Shown here piece by piece: positions 1 to 8,727 of a stretch of 64,000 nt of DNA; position 1 is the first letter of the stretch; each line of letters opens with the position of its first letter. This DNA is from Frigoriflavimonas asaccharolytica (GTDB taxonomy: Bacteria > Bacteroidota > Bacteroidia > Flavobacteriales > Weeksellaceae): NCBI RefSeq assembly GCF_013294015.1, contig NZ_JABSNO010000002.1:161039-225038 (forward strand). The letters run 5' to 3'. Position numbers and translations under genes: made by a program. The notes under the pieces are model-generated. The model made no database searches. It saw only the letters and a list, made by a program, of their open reading frames with translations, and was not told where the DNA came from.

Positions 1-344
1 TTGGTGGTGATTTTTGAATTTTTGATGCTAGTTTTTCCATCGGTAATATCTATATTTTTACTACACTGCATCAAACCTTGCGAGGTCAGAACGGCCAAAG
101 AAATTATCTGTCTACCCGCGGAATTTGCTTTTATTTTCACAGAATTTTGTCGGTTGTCTCCCACAATTGTTGCGTTGGAGCCAACTCCTACCCAAAGATG
201 ACAATCTTTGCATTGTGCAATTTCGTTGGCAATAGAGTAGGTTTCTTCAGCTTGATTTTCTATACTAGATTTTCCTGTAATATTACATTGTGCATGGGCA
301 ATTGTAAACAGAAAAAATAGAAATAAAAATGATAATTTTTTCAT
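1..344 (-). CDS. Secreted Cys-containing protein, 3' end cut by window edge
   Basis: The reading frame runs leftward from an ATG at 342-344 and leaves the window without a stop, so only the first 114 residues are visible. It begins MKKLSFLFLFFLFTIAHAQC, a signal peptide with a cleavage site after HA-Q. The mature part is polar, has Cys pairs (CKDC near residue 45, a later MQCS) and a glycine-rich stretch (WVGVGSNATIVGDN). I do not recognise the family. The plus-strand ORFs over the same bases have no signal or motif and look like shadows. Confidence 0.6.
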   Translation of the reverse strand, partial: MKKLSFLFLFFLFTIAHAQCNITGKSSIENQAEETYSIANEIAQCKDCHLWVGVGSNATIVGDNRQNSVKIKANSAGRQIISLAVLTSQGLMQCSKNIDITDGKTSIKNSKITT

Positions 345-365
345 GATTTTTTTTTAAATAATTTT

Positions 366-1994
366 TTAAACTTGAATAATGCCAAGATTAAATTTTTCTG
401 TAATTGGAGAATTATCTGCTGCTTCTATTCCCATAGAAATCCACGTTCTGGTTTCGGTAGGATCTATAATTGCATCTGTCCATAATCTTGCAGCAGCATA
501 AGTTGCTTCCGTCTGTTTTTTATATTTTTTGGTAATGCTATCCAATATTTCTTGTCTTTCTTCTTCAGAGATTTCTTTCCCTTGTTTTTTAAGAGTAGAT
601 TCTTGTATTTGTGCCAATACCTTCGCAGCTTGTGCACCTCCCATCACGGCTAAATCTGACCATGGCCAAGCTACAATTAATCTTGGATCATAGGCTTTAC
701 CACACATGGCGTAATTTCCTGCGCCGTATGAATTTCCTGTGATGATGGTAAATTTTGGCACTACAGAATTAGAAACTGCATTTACCATTTTTGCGCCATC
801 TTTTATTATACCACCATGTTCGGATTTGGAACCTACCATGAAACCTGTTACATCTTGTAAAAATACCAATGGTATTTTTCTTTGGTTACAATTGGCGATA
901 AATCTTGTTGCTTTGTCTGCAGATTCAGAATAAATAACGCCTCCAAATTGCATTTCACCTTTGCCATTTTTCACCAATGTTCTTTGGTTCGCTACAATTC
1001 CTACGGACCAGCCATCTACTCTTGCTGTTGCACATATGATGGTTTTCCCATAATCCTCTTTATATTCTTCAAACTCAGAGTTATCTACAATACATTTTAT
1101 GATTTCTTTGGTGTCATATTGCTCCGTTCTTTGTGCAGGCATGATTCCAAAAATATTATCAATATTTTCTTTTGGTTCGGCAGATTCTATGCGATCAAAG
1201 CCAGCTTTTTCGGTTTTACCGAGAGATTTCATGATGTTTTTTATTCTGTCTAAGGCATCTTTGTCATCTTTTGCTTTGTAATCTGTAACTCCAGATATTT
1301 CGCAATGTGTTTTTGCACCTCCAAGAGTTTCATTATCAATACTTTCGCCAATTGCTGCTTTTACCAGATAACTACCAGCAAGGAAAATAGAACCTGTACC
1401 ATCTACAATCATCGCTTCATCGCTCATTATTGGAAGATAAGCTCCACCAGCAACGCAACTTCCCATTACTGCGGATATTTGCACTATTCCCATGGAACTC
1501 ATTTTGGCATTATTTCTAAAAATTCTACCGAAATTTTCTTTGTCTGGGAAGATTTCATCTTGCATTGGAAGATAAACTCCTGCAGAATCTACCAAATAAA
1601 TGATGGGCAATCTATTTTCCATCGCAATTTCTTGTGCTCTCAAATTTTTCTTTCCTGTAATAGGAAACCATGCTCCAGCTTTTACGGTTGCATCATTTGC
1701 GACTACAATGCATTGTCTGCCAGAAACATAACCAATAACTACCACTACTCCTGCACTTGGACAGCCACCTTCTTCTTCATACATTTCGAAACCAGCAAAA
1801 GCACCAATCTCTACAGACTTAGATCTTTTATCTAATAAATAATCTATTCTCTCTCTCGCAGAAAGTTTTCCTTGTGCATGTAGTTTTGCAATCCTTTTCT
1901 CACCACCACCTTTTTTGATGGTGTTTAGTAATTTATTAATCTCAGAAAGTTTGAGTTTATTTTGGTCTTCGCGTTTGTTAAATTCTAAATCCAT
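366..1994 (-). CDS. Acyl-CoA carboxylase, carboxyltransferase (beta) subunit
   Basis: Encodes 542 aa, the usual length for the beta subunit of propionyl-CoA or methylcrotonyl-CoA carboxylase, which moves a carboxyl group from carboxybiotin to an acyl-CoA in branched-chain amino-acid or odd-chain catabolism. Two crotonase-like carboxyltransferase halves are visible: the N half holds VDSAGVYLPMQDE and MGSCVAGGAYLPIMSDE, the C half holds DVTGFMVG, GNSYGAGNYAMCG and AVMGGAQAAKVL. The C-half pattern (GFMVGxxxExGGIIKxGAKMV) is closest to the methylcrotonyl-CoA type. No biotin-carboxylase or biotin-carrier subunit lies in the window, so the partner is encoded elsewhere. Substrate is inferred only. 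Cytoplasmic. Confidence 0.9.
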   Translation of the reverse strand: MDLEFNKREDQNKLKLSEINKLLNTIKKGGGEKRIAKLHAQGKLSARERIDYLLDKRSKSVEIGAFAGFEMYEEEGGCPSAGVVVVIGYVSGRQCIVVANDATVKAGAWFPITGKKNLRAQEIAMENRLPIIYLVDSAGVYLPMQDEIFPDKENFGRIFRNNAKMSSMGIVQISAVMGSCVAGGAYLPIMSDEAMIVDGTGSIFLAGSYLVKAAIGESIDNETLGGAKTHCEISGVTDYKAKDDKDALDRIKNIMKSLGKTEKAGFDRIESAEPKENIDNIFGIMPAQRTEQYDTKEIIKCIVDNSEFEEYKEDYGKTIICATARVDGWSVGIVANQRTLVKNGKGEMQFGGVIYSESADKATRFIANCNQRKIPLVFLQDVTGFMVGSKSEHGGIIKDGAKMVNAVSNSVVPKFTIITGNSYGAGNYAMCGKAYDPRLIVAWPWSDLAVMGGAQAAKVLAQIQESTLKKQGKEISEEERQEILDSITKKYKKQTEATYAAARLWTDAIIDPTETRTWISMGIEAADNSPITEKFNLGIIQV

Positions 1995-2511
1995 GAATAT
2001 TCTAATTAAGCTTGTAAGATAAGATAATTTAAGAAATTATGACAAATAATTTTTATATTAAATACTGAAAATTATTTGTTATATATAAATGCATCCAAAT
2101 TTGTGGTAGATTTTTTAGACTTTAATTTAAATTGAATAGACTGTAATTGTTTCGAATATTTATTAATGATAAAAAATTTGCAGCCCGATTTGAGTGAAAT
2201 TCATTTTATTTTCAAAACAGATAAGAAGAATTATTTTGTTGAAGCAGTTCGTTAAGTTTGCCAACGGAACTAATAAAAAAGAATAAAGCGAAGACTTTTA
2301 TTGAACTTTACGAATGAAATTTTGGCTGTTCAAAAATATACCTATGGAATATTTGACAAAGTTATAAATCTATCAAAAAAAATAATGAAAGGACAATAGA
2401 CAATATAGAAATGCTGTTTAAGTTATATTTCTAATTTTAAGTACATACAAATGAGCTGCAAAGGATTTTAATTCAATTATTAATGATATTTTTGCAAAAG
2501 TTTTAAAAACC
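1995..2511. other. Long intergenic region with hairpin and degenerate repeat
   Basis: This 517-bp gap has no convincing gene. It contains a perfect 12-bp inverted repeat (2042-2053 with 2068-2079), a sequence beginning GCAGCCCGATTTGAG at 2180 that resembles one end of the element at 26.3 kb, a TTTGACAAAGT motif near 2353-2363 like the palindromes before hutH, and a TATTTTTG -7-like box at 2487-2494 that probably serves the downstream transporter. A short frame with several stops around 2200-2260 may be gene debris. Confidence 0.5.
2042..2079. repeat. Perfect 12-bp inverted repeat
   Basis: ACAAATAATTTT at 2042-2053 is the exact reverse complement of AAAATTATTTGT at 2068-2079, with a 14-nt loop. 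It lies about 50-85 bp upstream of the acyl-CoA carboxylase start on the minus strand. It may be an operator or hairpin; it lacks a T tract, so it is not an obvious terminator. Confidence 0.5.
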
Positions 2512-3405
2512 ATGAAAACACCAGCAATTTTTCGGCTCCATTTGATTGTTTTCCTTTGGGGATTTACGGCTATTTTAGGGAAATTAATATCTGCAGATGC
2601 ACCAAACATCGTCTTCTATAGAATGTCCTTTGCTGCAATTTTTCTTTATATATTTATAAGATTTATACAAAAAAGAAGTTTGCAAGTACCCAAAGTGCTA
2701 TTTTTTCAGTTAATAGGAATTGGCGGAATGATGGCAATACATTGGTTTTGTTTTTTTCACGCCATCAAAGTTTCTAATGTTGCTATTGCTTTGTGCTGTT
2801 TGGCGACCTCTACTTTATTTGCTTCAATTATGGAACCAATCGTTTTCAAAAGAAAATTAGATGTTTCTGAAGTGGTGATTGGTGTTATCATACTTGCATG
2901 TATATCTTTAATTTTCAAAATAGAATTTCAATATAAGGTTGGAATTTTTTATGGGATTTTAGCTGCGCTATTTGGTACATTTTTTTCCGTTTTTAATGGA
3001 AAATTGTATGGAAAAACAACATCAGGAAACATTATTTTTTACGAAATTTTTGGTGGATGGGCTTTAGCTGCAATCTTTTTTACCTTATCCGGACAAATAT
3101 TTGAGGTAACTGAAATAAACTATAGAGATTTAGCGTTAATTACTATATTAGCAGGAGTTTTTACAGCATATCCAATGCTGGAATCTGTAAGTTTGATGAA
3201 GTACATTTCGCCGTTTACCTTAATATTAACGGTAAATCTGGAACCTGTGTACGGTATTATTCTAGCTTTTTTTATCTTTGGAGAATCAGAAAAGATGACG
3301 CCTATTTTTTATATTGCTTCCATGGTGATGATTGTTGCCATCGTAATCAATGGAATTTTGAAAAATAGGAAAGCAAAAAAGGCTAAAAAATTAATTGAAG
3401 AATGA
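2512..3405 (+). CDS. EamA/DMT-family transporter
   Basis: Encodes 297 aa with about ten hydrophobic helices in two repeated EamA halves, typical of inner-membrane drug/metabolite exporters. The first half starts RLHLIVFLWGFTAILGKLI and carries the conserved pattern FYRMSFA; the second half ends LEPVYGIILAFFIFGE, the usual EamA signature near helix 9. The C terminus is lysine-rich and cytoplasmic. The substrate cannot be told. Its stop overlaps the start of the PorV-like gene by 4 nt, so the two are translationally coupled. Confidence 0.9.
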   Translation: MKTPAIFRLHLIVFLWGFTAILGKLISADAPNIVFYRMSFAAIFLYIFIRFIQKRSLQVPKVLFFQLIGIGGMMAIHWFCFFHAIKVSNVAIALCCLATSTLFASIMEPIVFKRKLDVSEVVIGVIILACISLIFKIEFQYKVGIFYGILAALFGTFFSVFNGKLYGKTTSGNIIFYEIFGGWALAAIFFTLSGQIFEVTEINYRDLALITILAGVFTAYPMLESVSLMKYISPFTLILTVNLEPVYGIILAFFIFGESEKMTPIFYIASMVMIVAIVINGILKNRKAKKAKKLIEE

Positions 3406-4481
3406 AAAAATTTATACTTTTATTTATATTCCTAAGTGTGGGAACGCAAGCGCAAATCATAAGAAAATATTCCAATGAATTTTTAAATATTGGTGCAGGA
3501 GCGAGAGGTCTTGCAATGGGAGGAGCGGTTATTTCTAACCAGAACGATGTCTATTCTCCGATGTGGAATCCTGCAGGATTACTGGGTGTAGAGCGAGATT
3601 GGCAAGCCGCAGCAATGCATGCAGAATATTTTGAAAGTATCGCAAAATATGATTATATCGCGTTTGCAAAACCATTGGATAATAATGGTGGTGTGTTTGC
3701 GGTTTCCATCGTGAGATTGGGAGTAGATAATATTTTGAATACCACGCAATTGATTGATGGTGAGGGGAATATAGACTATGATAGAATTACACAATTTTCG
3801 CAAGCAGATTATGCAGCCTTAGTTTCCTACGCTTTTCATCCAAATGGAAGTCAAAAATTAGATGTTGGTGTAAATGCAAAATTAGTCTACAGAAATGTAG
3901 GGAAATTTGCGACCGGTTATGGTTTTGGATTTGATATTGGTGCTATTTACCACGCAGACAATGGCTATAATTACGGCTTTATGTTGCGAGATGCCACAAC
4001 AACCGTAAACTTCTGGACGATAAATCAGAAAGAACTTTCTGCAATTGTAAATGGTGAAGAATTTAACCCTGCTCCAACGGATAAATTAGAAATTACTTTA
4101 CCGAAACTAAACGCTGGTGTCAGCAAAAATTTCGAGATCAATCAATCTTTAGAGCTTTTGCCAGAAGTTGGTATTAATGTAGATTTTGCCAAAACTGCAG
4201 CTTTAGTTTCTACCGATTTTGCGAGCATCACACCATATGCAGGTGCAGAATTGAAATATAACAAGTTACTTTTCGTAAGGTTAGGAATCAATAGATTTCA
4301 AACGGTTACAGATATTGAAGATCTTTCTCGTAATGTTTCCTTTCAGCCAAGTGCAGGTGTTGGAATCCAATATCGTGGTCTAACGTTAGATTATGCCATC
4401 ACCAATTCTGGAATTGGCGGCAGCAATTTCTTCTCCAATTTCTTTTCTTTGAAACTGGATATGGGGGATTTTAGGAATTGA
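3402..4481 (+). CDS. PorV/PorQ-family outer-membrane beta-barrel protein
   Basis: Encodes 359 aa with a signal peptide (cleavage near GTQA-Q). The mature N terminus, with GAGARGLAMGGA and MWNPAGL, is the hallmark of the PorV/PorQ family, whose members include PorV, the shuttle that carries type IX secretion cargo to the attachment complex, and PorQ. The rest alternates polar and hydrophobic residues as in a beta barrel. No other T9SS gene lies nearby, so this could be a paralogue (PorV2-like) with its own role. It overlaps the DMT transporter gene by 4 nt, an unexpected partnership. Confidence 0.75.
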   Translation: MKKFILLFIFLSVGTQAQIIRKYSNEFLNIGAGARGLAMGGAVISNQNDVYSPMWNPAGLLGVERDWQAAAMHAEYFESIAKYDYIAFAKPLDNNGGVFAVSIVRLGVDNILNTTQLIDGEGNIDYDRITQFSQADYAALVSYAFHPNGSQKLDVGVNAKLVYRNVGKFATGYGFGFDIGAIYHADNGYNYGFMLRDATTTVNFWTINQKELSAIVNGEEFNPAPTDKLEITLPKLNAGVSKNFEINQSLELLPEVGINVDFAKTAALVSTDFASITPYAGAELKYNKLLFVRLGINRFQTVTDIEDLSRNVSFQPSAGVGIQYRGLTLDYAITNSGIGGSNFFSNFFSLKLDMGDFRN

Positions 4482-4487
4482 TAGAGG

Positions 4488-4856
4488 TTAGATTACTTCT
4501 TTTAATTTTTGTATTTCTTCTTCAAGATTCATTACTTTTCTTTCTAAAAGTTGAATATAGTTCATTACAAAATCTGGAACGTTGATGTTTATCGTTCCAG
4601 AATTAAAACTATTTCCTTTTATATTTTTGTAGATATAAGTTTTGGGAACATCTTCTTCATAGATTTCTTCCACAGGAACTTCTAAAACTTTAGCTAATAA
4701 ATCTCATTCGGATTTTAATATTGGGTCATAACCACTTTCTTTTCTACTATATTTAGGTTGAGACATTGCAGCTAATGTTGCAAGCTCTTTTTGAGTATAG
4801 TTTCTTTTTGTTCTAGTGTCGTGTAGTTTAGTTTTCAAAATTTTAGTTTTATTCAT
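4488..4856 (-). pseudogene. XRE-family HTH regulator, interrupted by one TGA
   Basis: From ATG 4854-4856 the frame reads MNKTKILKTKLHDTRTKRNY, then an HTH_XRE core (QKELATLAAMSQPKYSRKE) and a TGA at 4704-4706 (codon 51), then continues in frame as DLLAKVLEVPVEEIYEED to the natural stop at 4488. Homologues of this type usually have Trp at that place (SEW-x-LAKxLEVP), so TGG to TGA is the simplest lesion. The C-terminal part ends in a coiled coil (LERKVMNLEEEIQKLKEVI). The downstream 61-residue frame could only be made by re-initiation. A sequencing error cannot be excluded. It diverges from the lipoprotein gene at 4978, which it may once have controlled. Confidence 0.8.
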
Positions 4857-4977
4857 AAATATATTGTTTTATTCATAAATATTTACACTAAAATTTGGAT
4901 TATATTTGGATAATAAAAATGGCATTTATGATTTTCATCATGTAATTTTGAATCATTAACCAAATAACATTTTTATT

Positions 4978-5622
4978 ATGAAAAACAATTTTATCAGAAA
5001 ATTAGGAATGACAGCACTAGTAGTATTAACTATGGTAATTTCCTGTTCAAGAGAAGCTAGTAATGATTTAGCTATCAATGATTTTAGTGAAAATACCTCA
5101 TTTAGTAATTCAGCGAGGATATCAAATCTTTCAAAAGAAGATTTGATATTAAGACTTTCTAAAGATGAAAATTTTATTGAATTAGGAGATGCAATGGAAG
5201 CTTTTTTTGTAGAAATGCCAACTAAACAAAATTTTATTGATAACTACAATGATCAACAATTTCAAAGTCAGGGAGCAGAATATTTCTTAAATTTATCAGG
5301 TTATACAAATGAAGAAGTTAGTTCATCAGTTTTTACAATTCAAAATTTATCATTAACTTTAAAAAATAATTATCCGGAATTAGAATTGAATGGCGAAAAT
5401 CAAGAATTTGTATTGGAAGTATTTGAAGGTGCAAATACAATTATTGAAGCGTCAAAACCAAATCTTCCTGGTTGCAGAGCGTGTGTTAGAAAATGGAAAC
5501 CAAGAATGCAAACTGGTATGTGGTTTGCAACTTTAACTGGACAAGGTTGGGTTGGTATTGTTTGGAACTTTGGTTCGACTGGTTGGTCACTTGTAGATTG
5601 TTTAGAAGATAATGGATGTTAA
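4978..5622 (+). CDS. Lipoprotein with Cys/Trp/Gly-rich C-terminal tail
   Basis: Encodes 214 aa. A type II signal peptide ends in a lipobox (VISC, Cys23). Residues 45-160 are acidic and helical. The last 50 residues differ sharply: basic start (GCRACVRKWKPR), five Trp (173, 182, 191, 196, 203), many Gly, and four Cys (166, 169, 208, 214) as CxxC...C...C at the very end. Such a compact, disulfide-capable, Trp/Gly-rich tail on a long N-terminal part recalls peptide bacteriocin precursors, but I do not recognise a named family and no processing site is proven. The next gene, 11 nt downstream, is a small polytopic membrane protein that could be a partner or immunity protein (inference). Confidence 0.7.
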   Translation: MKNNFIRKLGMTALVVLTMVISCSREASNDLAINDFSENTSFSNSARISNLSKEDLILRLSKDENFIELGDAMEAFFVEMPTKQNFIDNYNDQQFQSQGAEYFLNLSGYTNEEVSSSVFTIQNLSLTLKNNYPELELNGENQEFVLEVFEGANTIIEASKPNLPGCRACVRKWKPRMQTGMWFATLTGQGWVGIVWNFGSTGWSLVDCLEDNGC

Positions 5623-5633
5623 AACTTTAAATT

Positions 5634-6023
5634 ATGAAAACTTTAAATTTAGAAAAATACGTAACTAAAAATCGTTTAAAATACTTTTTTTTAATATTTT
5701 CAGTGTTAAGTTTATTATATACTGGATATGTTTTGTTTAGTAATAATTATAATGATAATCCTAGTTATAATTTTATGAATAATCAATTTGGTCAATTTGG
5801 TTTTTATTGCATGCTGATATTTTTTATTTTTATTTCTTTAAAAGTTATTTCTAAAGAAAAATTATTTCCTTTTTTTTTAGTTTTACTATTATTAACCAGT
5901 TTAATTTTATCATATATATCAGGCATATTTTTATATACAATGCCAATAGTTTTTATTTTATCTATTTTCTTTTTTTATACAAGGAAATATCTATTCTATC
6001 ATAAACCTATTGTACAGCCATAA
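5634..6023 (+). CDS. Small four-helix membrane protein
   Basis: Encodes 129 aa with four predicted membrane helices (about 18-36, 57-74, 78-97, 98-114) and short loops, very AT-rich. No known family is visible. It starts 11 nt after the Cys/Trp-rich lipoprotein and is followed by a strong hairpin terminator, so the two form a bicistronic unit. Size and context fit a bacteriocin-type immunity or export accessory protein, but this is inference from arrangement only. Confidence 0.65.
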   Translation: MKTLNLEKYVTKNRLKYFFLIFSVLSLLYTGYVLFSNNYNDNPSYNFMNNQFGQFGFYCMLIFFIFISLKVISKEKLFPFFLVLLLLTSLILSYISGIFLYTMPIVFILSIFFFYTRKYLFYHKPIVQP

Positions 6024-6098
6024 AAAAATCTAAATATTGCAAAACAATTTTTGGTGTAAATGTTATTATACACAATAGAAAAAATATGATTAATAAAT

Positions 6099-6134
6099 AA
6101 GCCGTTTCATTTATATATGAAACGGCTTTTTTTA
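6099..6134 (+). terminator. Rho-independent terminator between convergent genes
   Basis: Stem AAGCCGTTTCAT (6099-6110) pairs perfectly with ATGAAACGGCTT (6117-6128) around a 6-nt loop, followed by a T-rich tract. It ends the lipoprotein/membrane-protein unit and sits immediately after the uvrC stop on the other strand; the T tract is stronger in the plus direction. Confidence 0.85.
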
Positions 6135-7928
6135 TTTAATATCATTAAAAAACGCCCAAACAATCTGCCCTTTACTCACACCCAAAATTTCTTCCAATAT
6201 TTCTTTTGAAGATTCCTTCACACGTTTCACAGATTTTAATTGAGATAAAAGCAACTCAATAGATTTCGGACCAACACCGGGAATGGTTTCCAATTCAGAT
6301 TGTATGGTGCTGTTTTTCCGTCTGGTTCTATGATGTTTCACGCCAAAACGGTGAGATTCATCCCGAACTCGTTGAATTATTTTTAAAGTTTCAGATTTTT
6401 TATCTATATATAAAGGAATAGAATCTTCGGGGAAATAGATTTCTTCTAAACGTTTTGCAATTCCAATAATGGTAATTTTTCCATACAAATCCAATAATTT
6501 CAAACTTTTTACCGCAGAAGAAAGTTGACCTTTTCCACCATCAATTACAATCAATTGCGGAAGTGGACTTTCCTCATCCAACATTCTTTTGTAGCGGCGA
6601 TACACCACTTCTTCCATACTCGCAAAATCATTCGGACCTTCCACCGTTTTAATGTGGAAAATTCTGTAATCTGCTTTGCTCGGTTTGCCATCTTTAAAAA
6701 CTACACAAGCACCAACAGGATTGGTTCCTTGAAGATTTGAGTTATCAAAACCTTCTATATGTCTTGGTTCTACTGGCATGTGCAAGAATTTTTTCATTTC
6801 CTGCATTATTCTAGTTGTATGTCTTTCTGGATCTATTATTTGTACCGCTTTCAGCTTTTCTATGCGGTATTCTTTCGCATTTCTTTCAGATAGTTCTACA
6901 ATTATTTTCTTATCGCCAATTTTTGGAACCGATAAAATCACATTTGGGATTTCAAAACCCAATTCAAAAGGCAACAAAATTTCATGAGAATCAGAAAGAA
7001 ATTTCTGACGAATTTCTATCACCGCAGTTTCCAGTATTTCTTCGTCCGTTTCTTCCAAAATTTTCCGAATTTCTGTGGTGTAACTTTGGATAATGTTTCC
7101 TTTCCTTATTTTAAAATAATTGACATAAGCCGCAGTTTCATCGCTCGTCATTCCAAAAACGTCTACATCATTAATGGTTTCGCTTACAACCGTATGTTTA
7201 GATTGGTATTTGTTCAGCAACAACATTTTATCTTTTACAATCTGTGCATTTTCAAATTCTAAATTTGATGCAAAATTGCTCATTTCCTCTATCAAATATT
7301 CTTTTGCTAATCGGAAATCACCTTTTATCACTTCTCGAATTGCGTTTACTTTTTTATCGTAATTTTCCTTCGTTTCCAGACTTTCGCAAGGTCCGTTGCA
7401 ATTTTTGATGTGAAATTCCAGACAAACTTTGTATTTGTCTTCCGCAATTTTTGAAGGTGCAAGATTTAAATTACAGGTTCGAAGTTTGTAAATGTTTTTT
7501 AAAGTTTCCAATAGAAAACGAGCAGGTTTCACTTTTGCGTAAGGACCAAAATATTCAGATCCGTCTTTTATTTTTGTTCTGGTGAGAAAAATTCTAGGAA
7601 AAGGTTCATTTTTAATGCAAATCCAAGGGAAAGTTTTATCATCTTTCAACATCATGTTGTAGAAAGGCTGATGTTCTTTAATTAAATTATTTTCTAGCAA
7701 CAAAGCATCGTATTCACTAGGAACAATGGTAGTTTCCAAACGATGAATCTTCCGAACCATTATTTTGGTGCGATATCCGGGAAGATTTTTATTAAAATAG
7801 GAAAGCACCCTATTTTTAAGATTTTTTGCTTTACCTACATACAACAGTTCGTCATTTTTATCGTAATACCGATAAACTCCAGGTTCTGTAGAAAGCGTTT
7901 TCAGTTGAAGGTCTAGTTGGTCGTTCAC
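6132..7928 (-). CDS. uvrC: Excinuclease ABC subunit C
   Basis: Encodes 598 aa, full length for UvrC, the dual-incision nuclease of nucleotide excision repair. Order of domains: GIY-YIG nuclease at the N terminus (GVYRYYDKNDELLYVGKAK, about 17-35) for the 3' cut; a UVR motif near 205-240 that contacts UvrB; the RNase H-like nuclease domain with GFDNSNLQGTNPVGACVVF for the 5' cut; and C-terminal helix-hairpin-helix repeats (IPGVGPKSIELLLSQL). Cytoplasmic. No uvrA or uvrB is in the window. It is apparently transcribed alone. Confidence 0.97.
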   Translation of the reverse strand: MNDQLDLQLKTLSTEPGVYRYYDKNDELLYVGKAKNLKNRVLSYFNKNLPGYRTKIMVRKIHRLETTIVPSEYDALLLENNLIKEHQPFYNMMLKDDKTFPWICIKNEPFPRIFLTRTKIKDGSEYFGPYAKVKPARFLLETLKNIYKLRTCNLNLAPSKIAEDKYKVCLEFHIKNCNGPCESLETKENYDKKVNAIREVIKGDFRLAKEYLIEEMSNFASNLEFENAQIVKDKMLLLNKYQSKHTVVSETINDVDVFGMTSDETAAYVNYFKIRKGNIIQSYTTEIRKILEETDEEILETAVIEIRQKFLSDSHEILLPFELGFEIPNVILSVPKIGDKKIIVELSERNAKEYRIEKLKAVQIIDPERHTTRIMQEMKKFLHMPVEPRHIEGFDNSNLQGTNPVGACVVFKDGKPSKADYRIFHIKTVEGPNDFASMEEVVYRRYKRMLDEESPLPQLIVIDGGKGQLSSAVKSLKLLDLYGKITIIGIAKRLEEIYFPEDSIPLYIDKKSETLKIIQRVRDESHRFGVKHHRTRRKNSTIQSELETIPGVGPKSIELLLSQLKSVKRVKESSKEILEEILGVSKGQIVWAFFNDIK

Positions 7929-8036
7929 TTTACAAAAATAGGAAAGTATATTTGAATTATAATTAAGAGAAAATTTTAAATGAATTATTTTAGATATAAT
8001 TTATTTAAAATTTAGATGTGGAATTTTATAATTTTT

Positions 8037-8408
8037 TTATTCCACAGAAAGTTGATAATTATTAACTAAAATTGAAGCGGAAATTTGAAGTTTTTGCTCC
8101 AATTCTCTGATCATTTCTACCGTCAATTTTTTCTTTCTATTTAGAATTTCCGATACTCTACTTTTTCCACCAATAATACCTACCAAATCTTTTTGACGCA
8201 TATTGAGTTCCTCCATGCGGATTTTTATCGCTTCAATAGGATCTGGTGCTTCAATTGGGTAATATTCGTTCTCGTAATTTTCTATAAGCAGTGAAAGTAT
8301 TTCTGCTTCATCTCCTTCTTTAGTATCAACTGGTGCATCAAATATTATTTCCAAACGCTCAAGCGCATTTCGATAGTCTTTTTCGGATTTTATAGGTTTT
8401 AGGTTCAT
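8037..8408 (-). CDS. higA: HigA-type antitoxin with HTH domain
   Basis: Encodes 123 aa. The N-terminal half (IKSEKDYRNALERLEIIFDA) is the typical HigA dimer/toxin-binding region; the C-terminal half is an XRE helix-turn-helix (MRQKDLVGIIGGKSRVSEIL, then NRKKKLTVEMIREL). HigA neutralises the HigB mRNA interferase and represses its own promoter. The gene lies 10 nt downstream of higB, in the toxin-first order usual for higBA. Confidence 0.9.
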   Translation of the reverse strand: MNLKPIKSEKDYRNALERLEIIFDAPVDTKEGDEAEILSLLIENYENEYYPIEAPDPIEAIKIRMEELNMRQKDLVGIIGGKSRVSEILNRKKKLTVEMIRELEQKLQISASILVNNYQLSVE

Positions 8409-8418
8409 AATAATATTT

Positions 8419-8715
8419 TTAGATTGTGTTGGCGTCTATTTTATCATATTCAGCATGAGTGCCAATAAAACGGATAAAAGCCCATTGTTTTTTGTAATTG
8501 AACTTAACAATTAGTCGATAAGAATTTCCTTTAATATTAAAAACTACTCGATTGTTTTTTAGAATACTTGCGTTGATGTAAGTTTGCTTCACCTCATTTG
8601 GTGAAAACCATTTTGCATTTTTGGCAGTATCATACCAAGTTTTTAGATACTGTTCAGAGTCTCTATGCTTTTCCCAATATTCACGGAGTGTACTCTTTGC
8701 AATTATTCGCTTCAT
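8419..8715 (-). CDS. higB: HigB-type mRNA interferase toxin
   Basis: Encodes 98 aa matching the HigB family: RIIAKSTLREYWEKH at the N terminus, the core NNRVVFNIKGNSYRLIVKFN and the C-terminal WAFIRFIGTHAEYDKID. HigB toxins cut mRNA, usually on the ribosome, and are held inactive by HigA. All conserved blocks are present, so the toxin looks intact. The promoter and putative operator lie at 8728-8764. Confidence 0.92.
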   Translation of the reverse strand: MKRIIAKSTLREYWEKHRDSEQYLKTWYDTAKNAKWFSPNEVKQTYINASILKNNRVVFNIKGNSYRLIVKFNYKKQWAFIRFIGTHAEYDKIDANTI

Positions 8716-8727
8716 TTATTTATTAAA

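Noticed and set aside
1..320. Two plus-strand ORFs at the window start
   Set aside because: They are shadows of the minus-strand secreted-protein gene, which has a signal peptide and good start.
4704..4706. Recoded UGA (selenocysteine or Trp)
   Set aside because: No SECIS-like element was seen and many genes in the window end at UGA normally, so a nonsense mutation is simpler.
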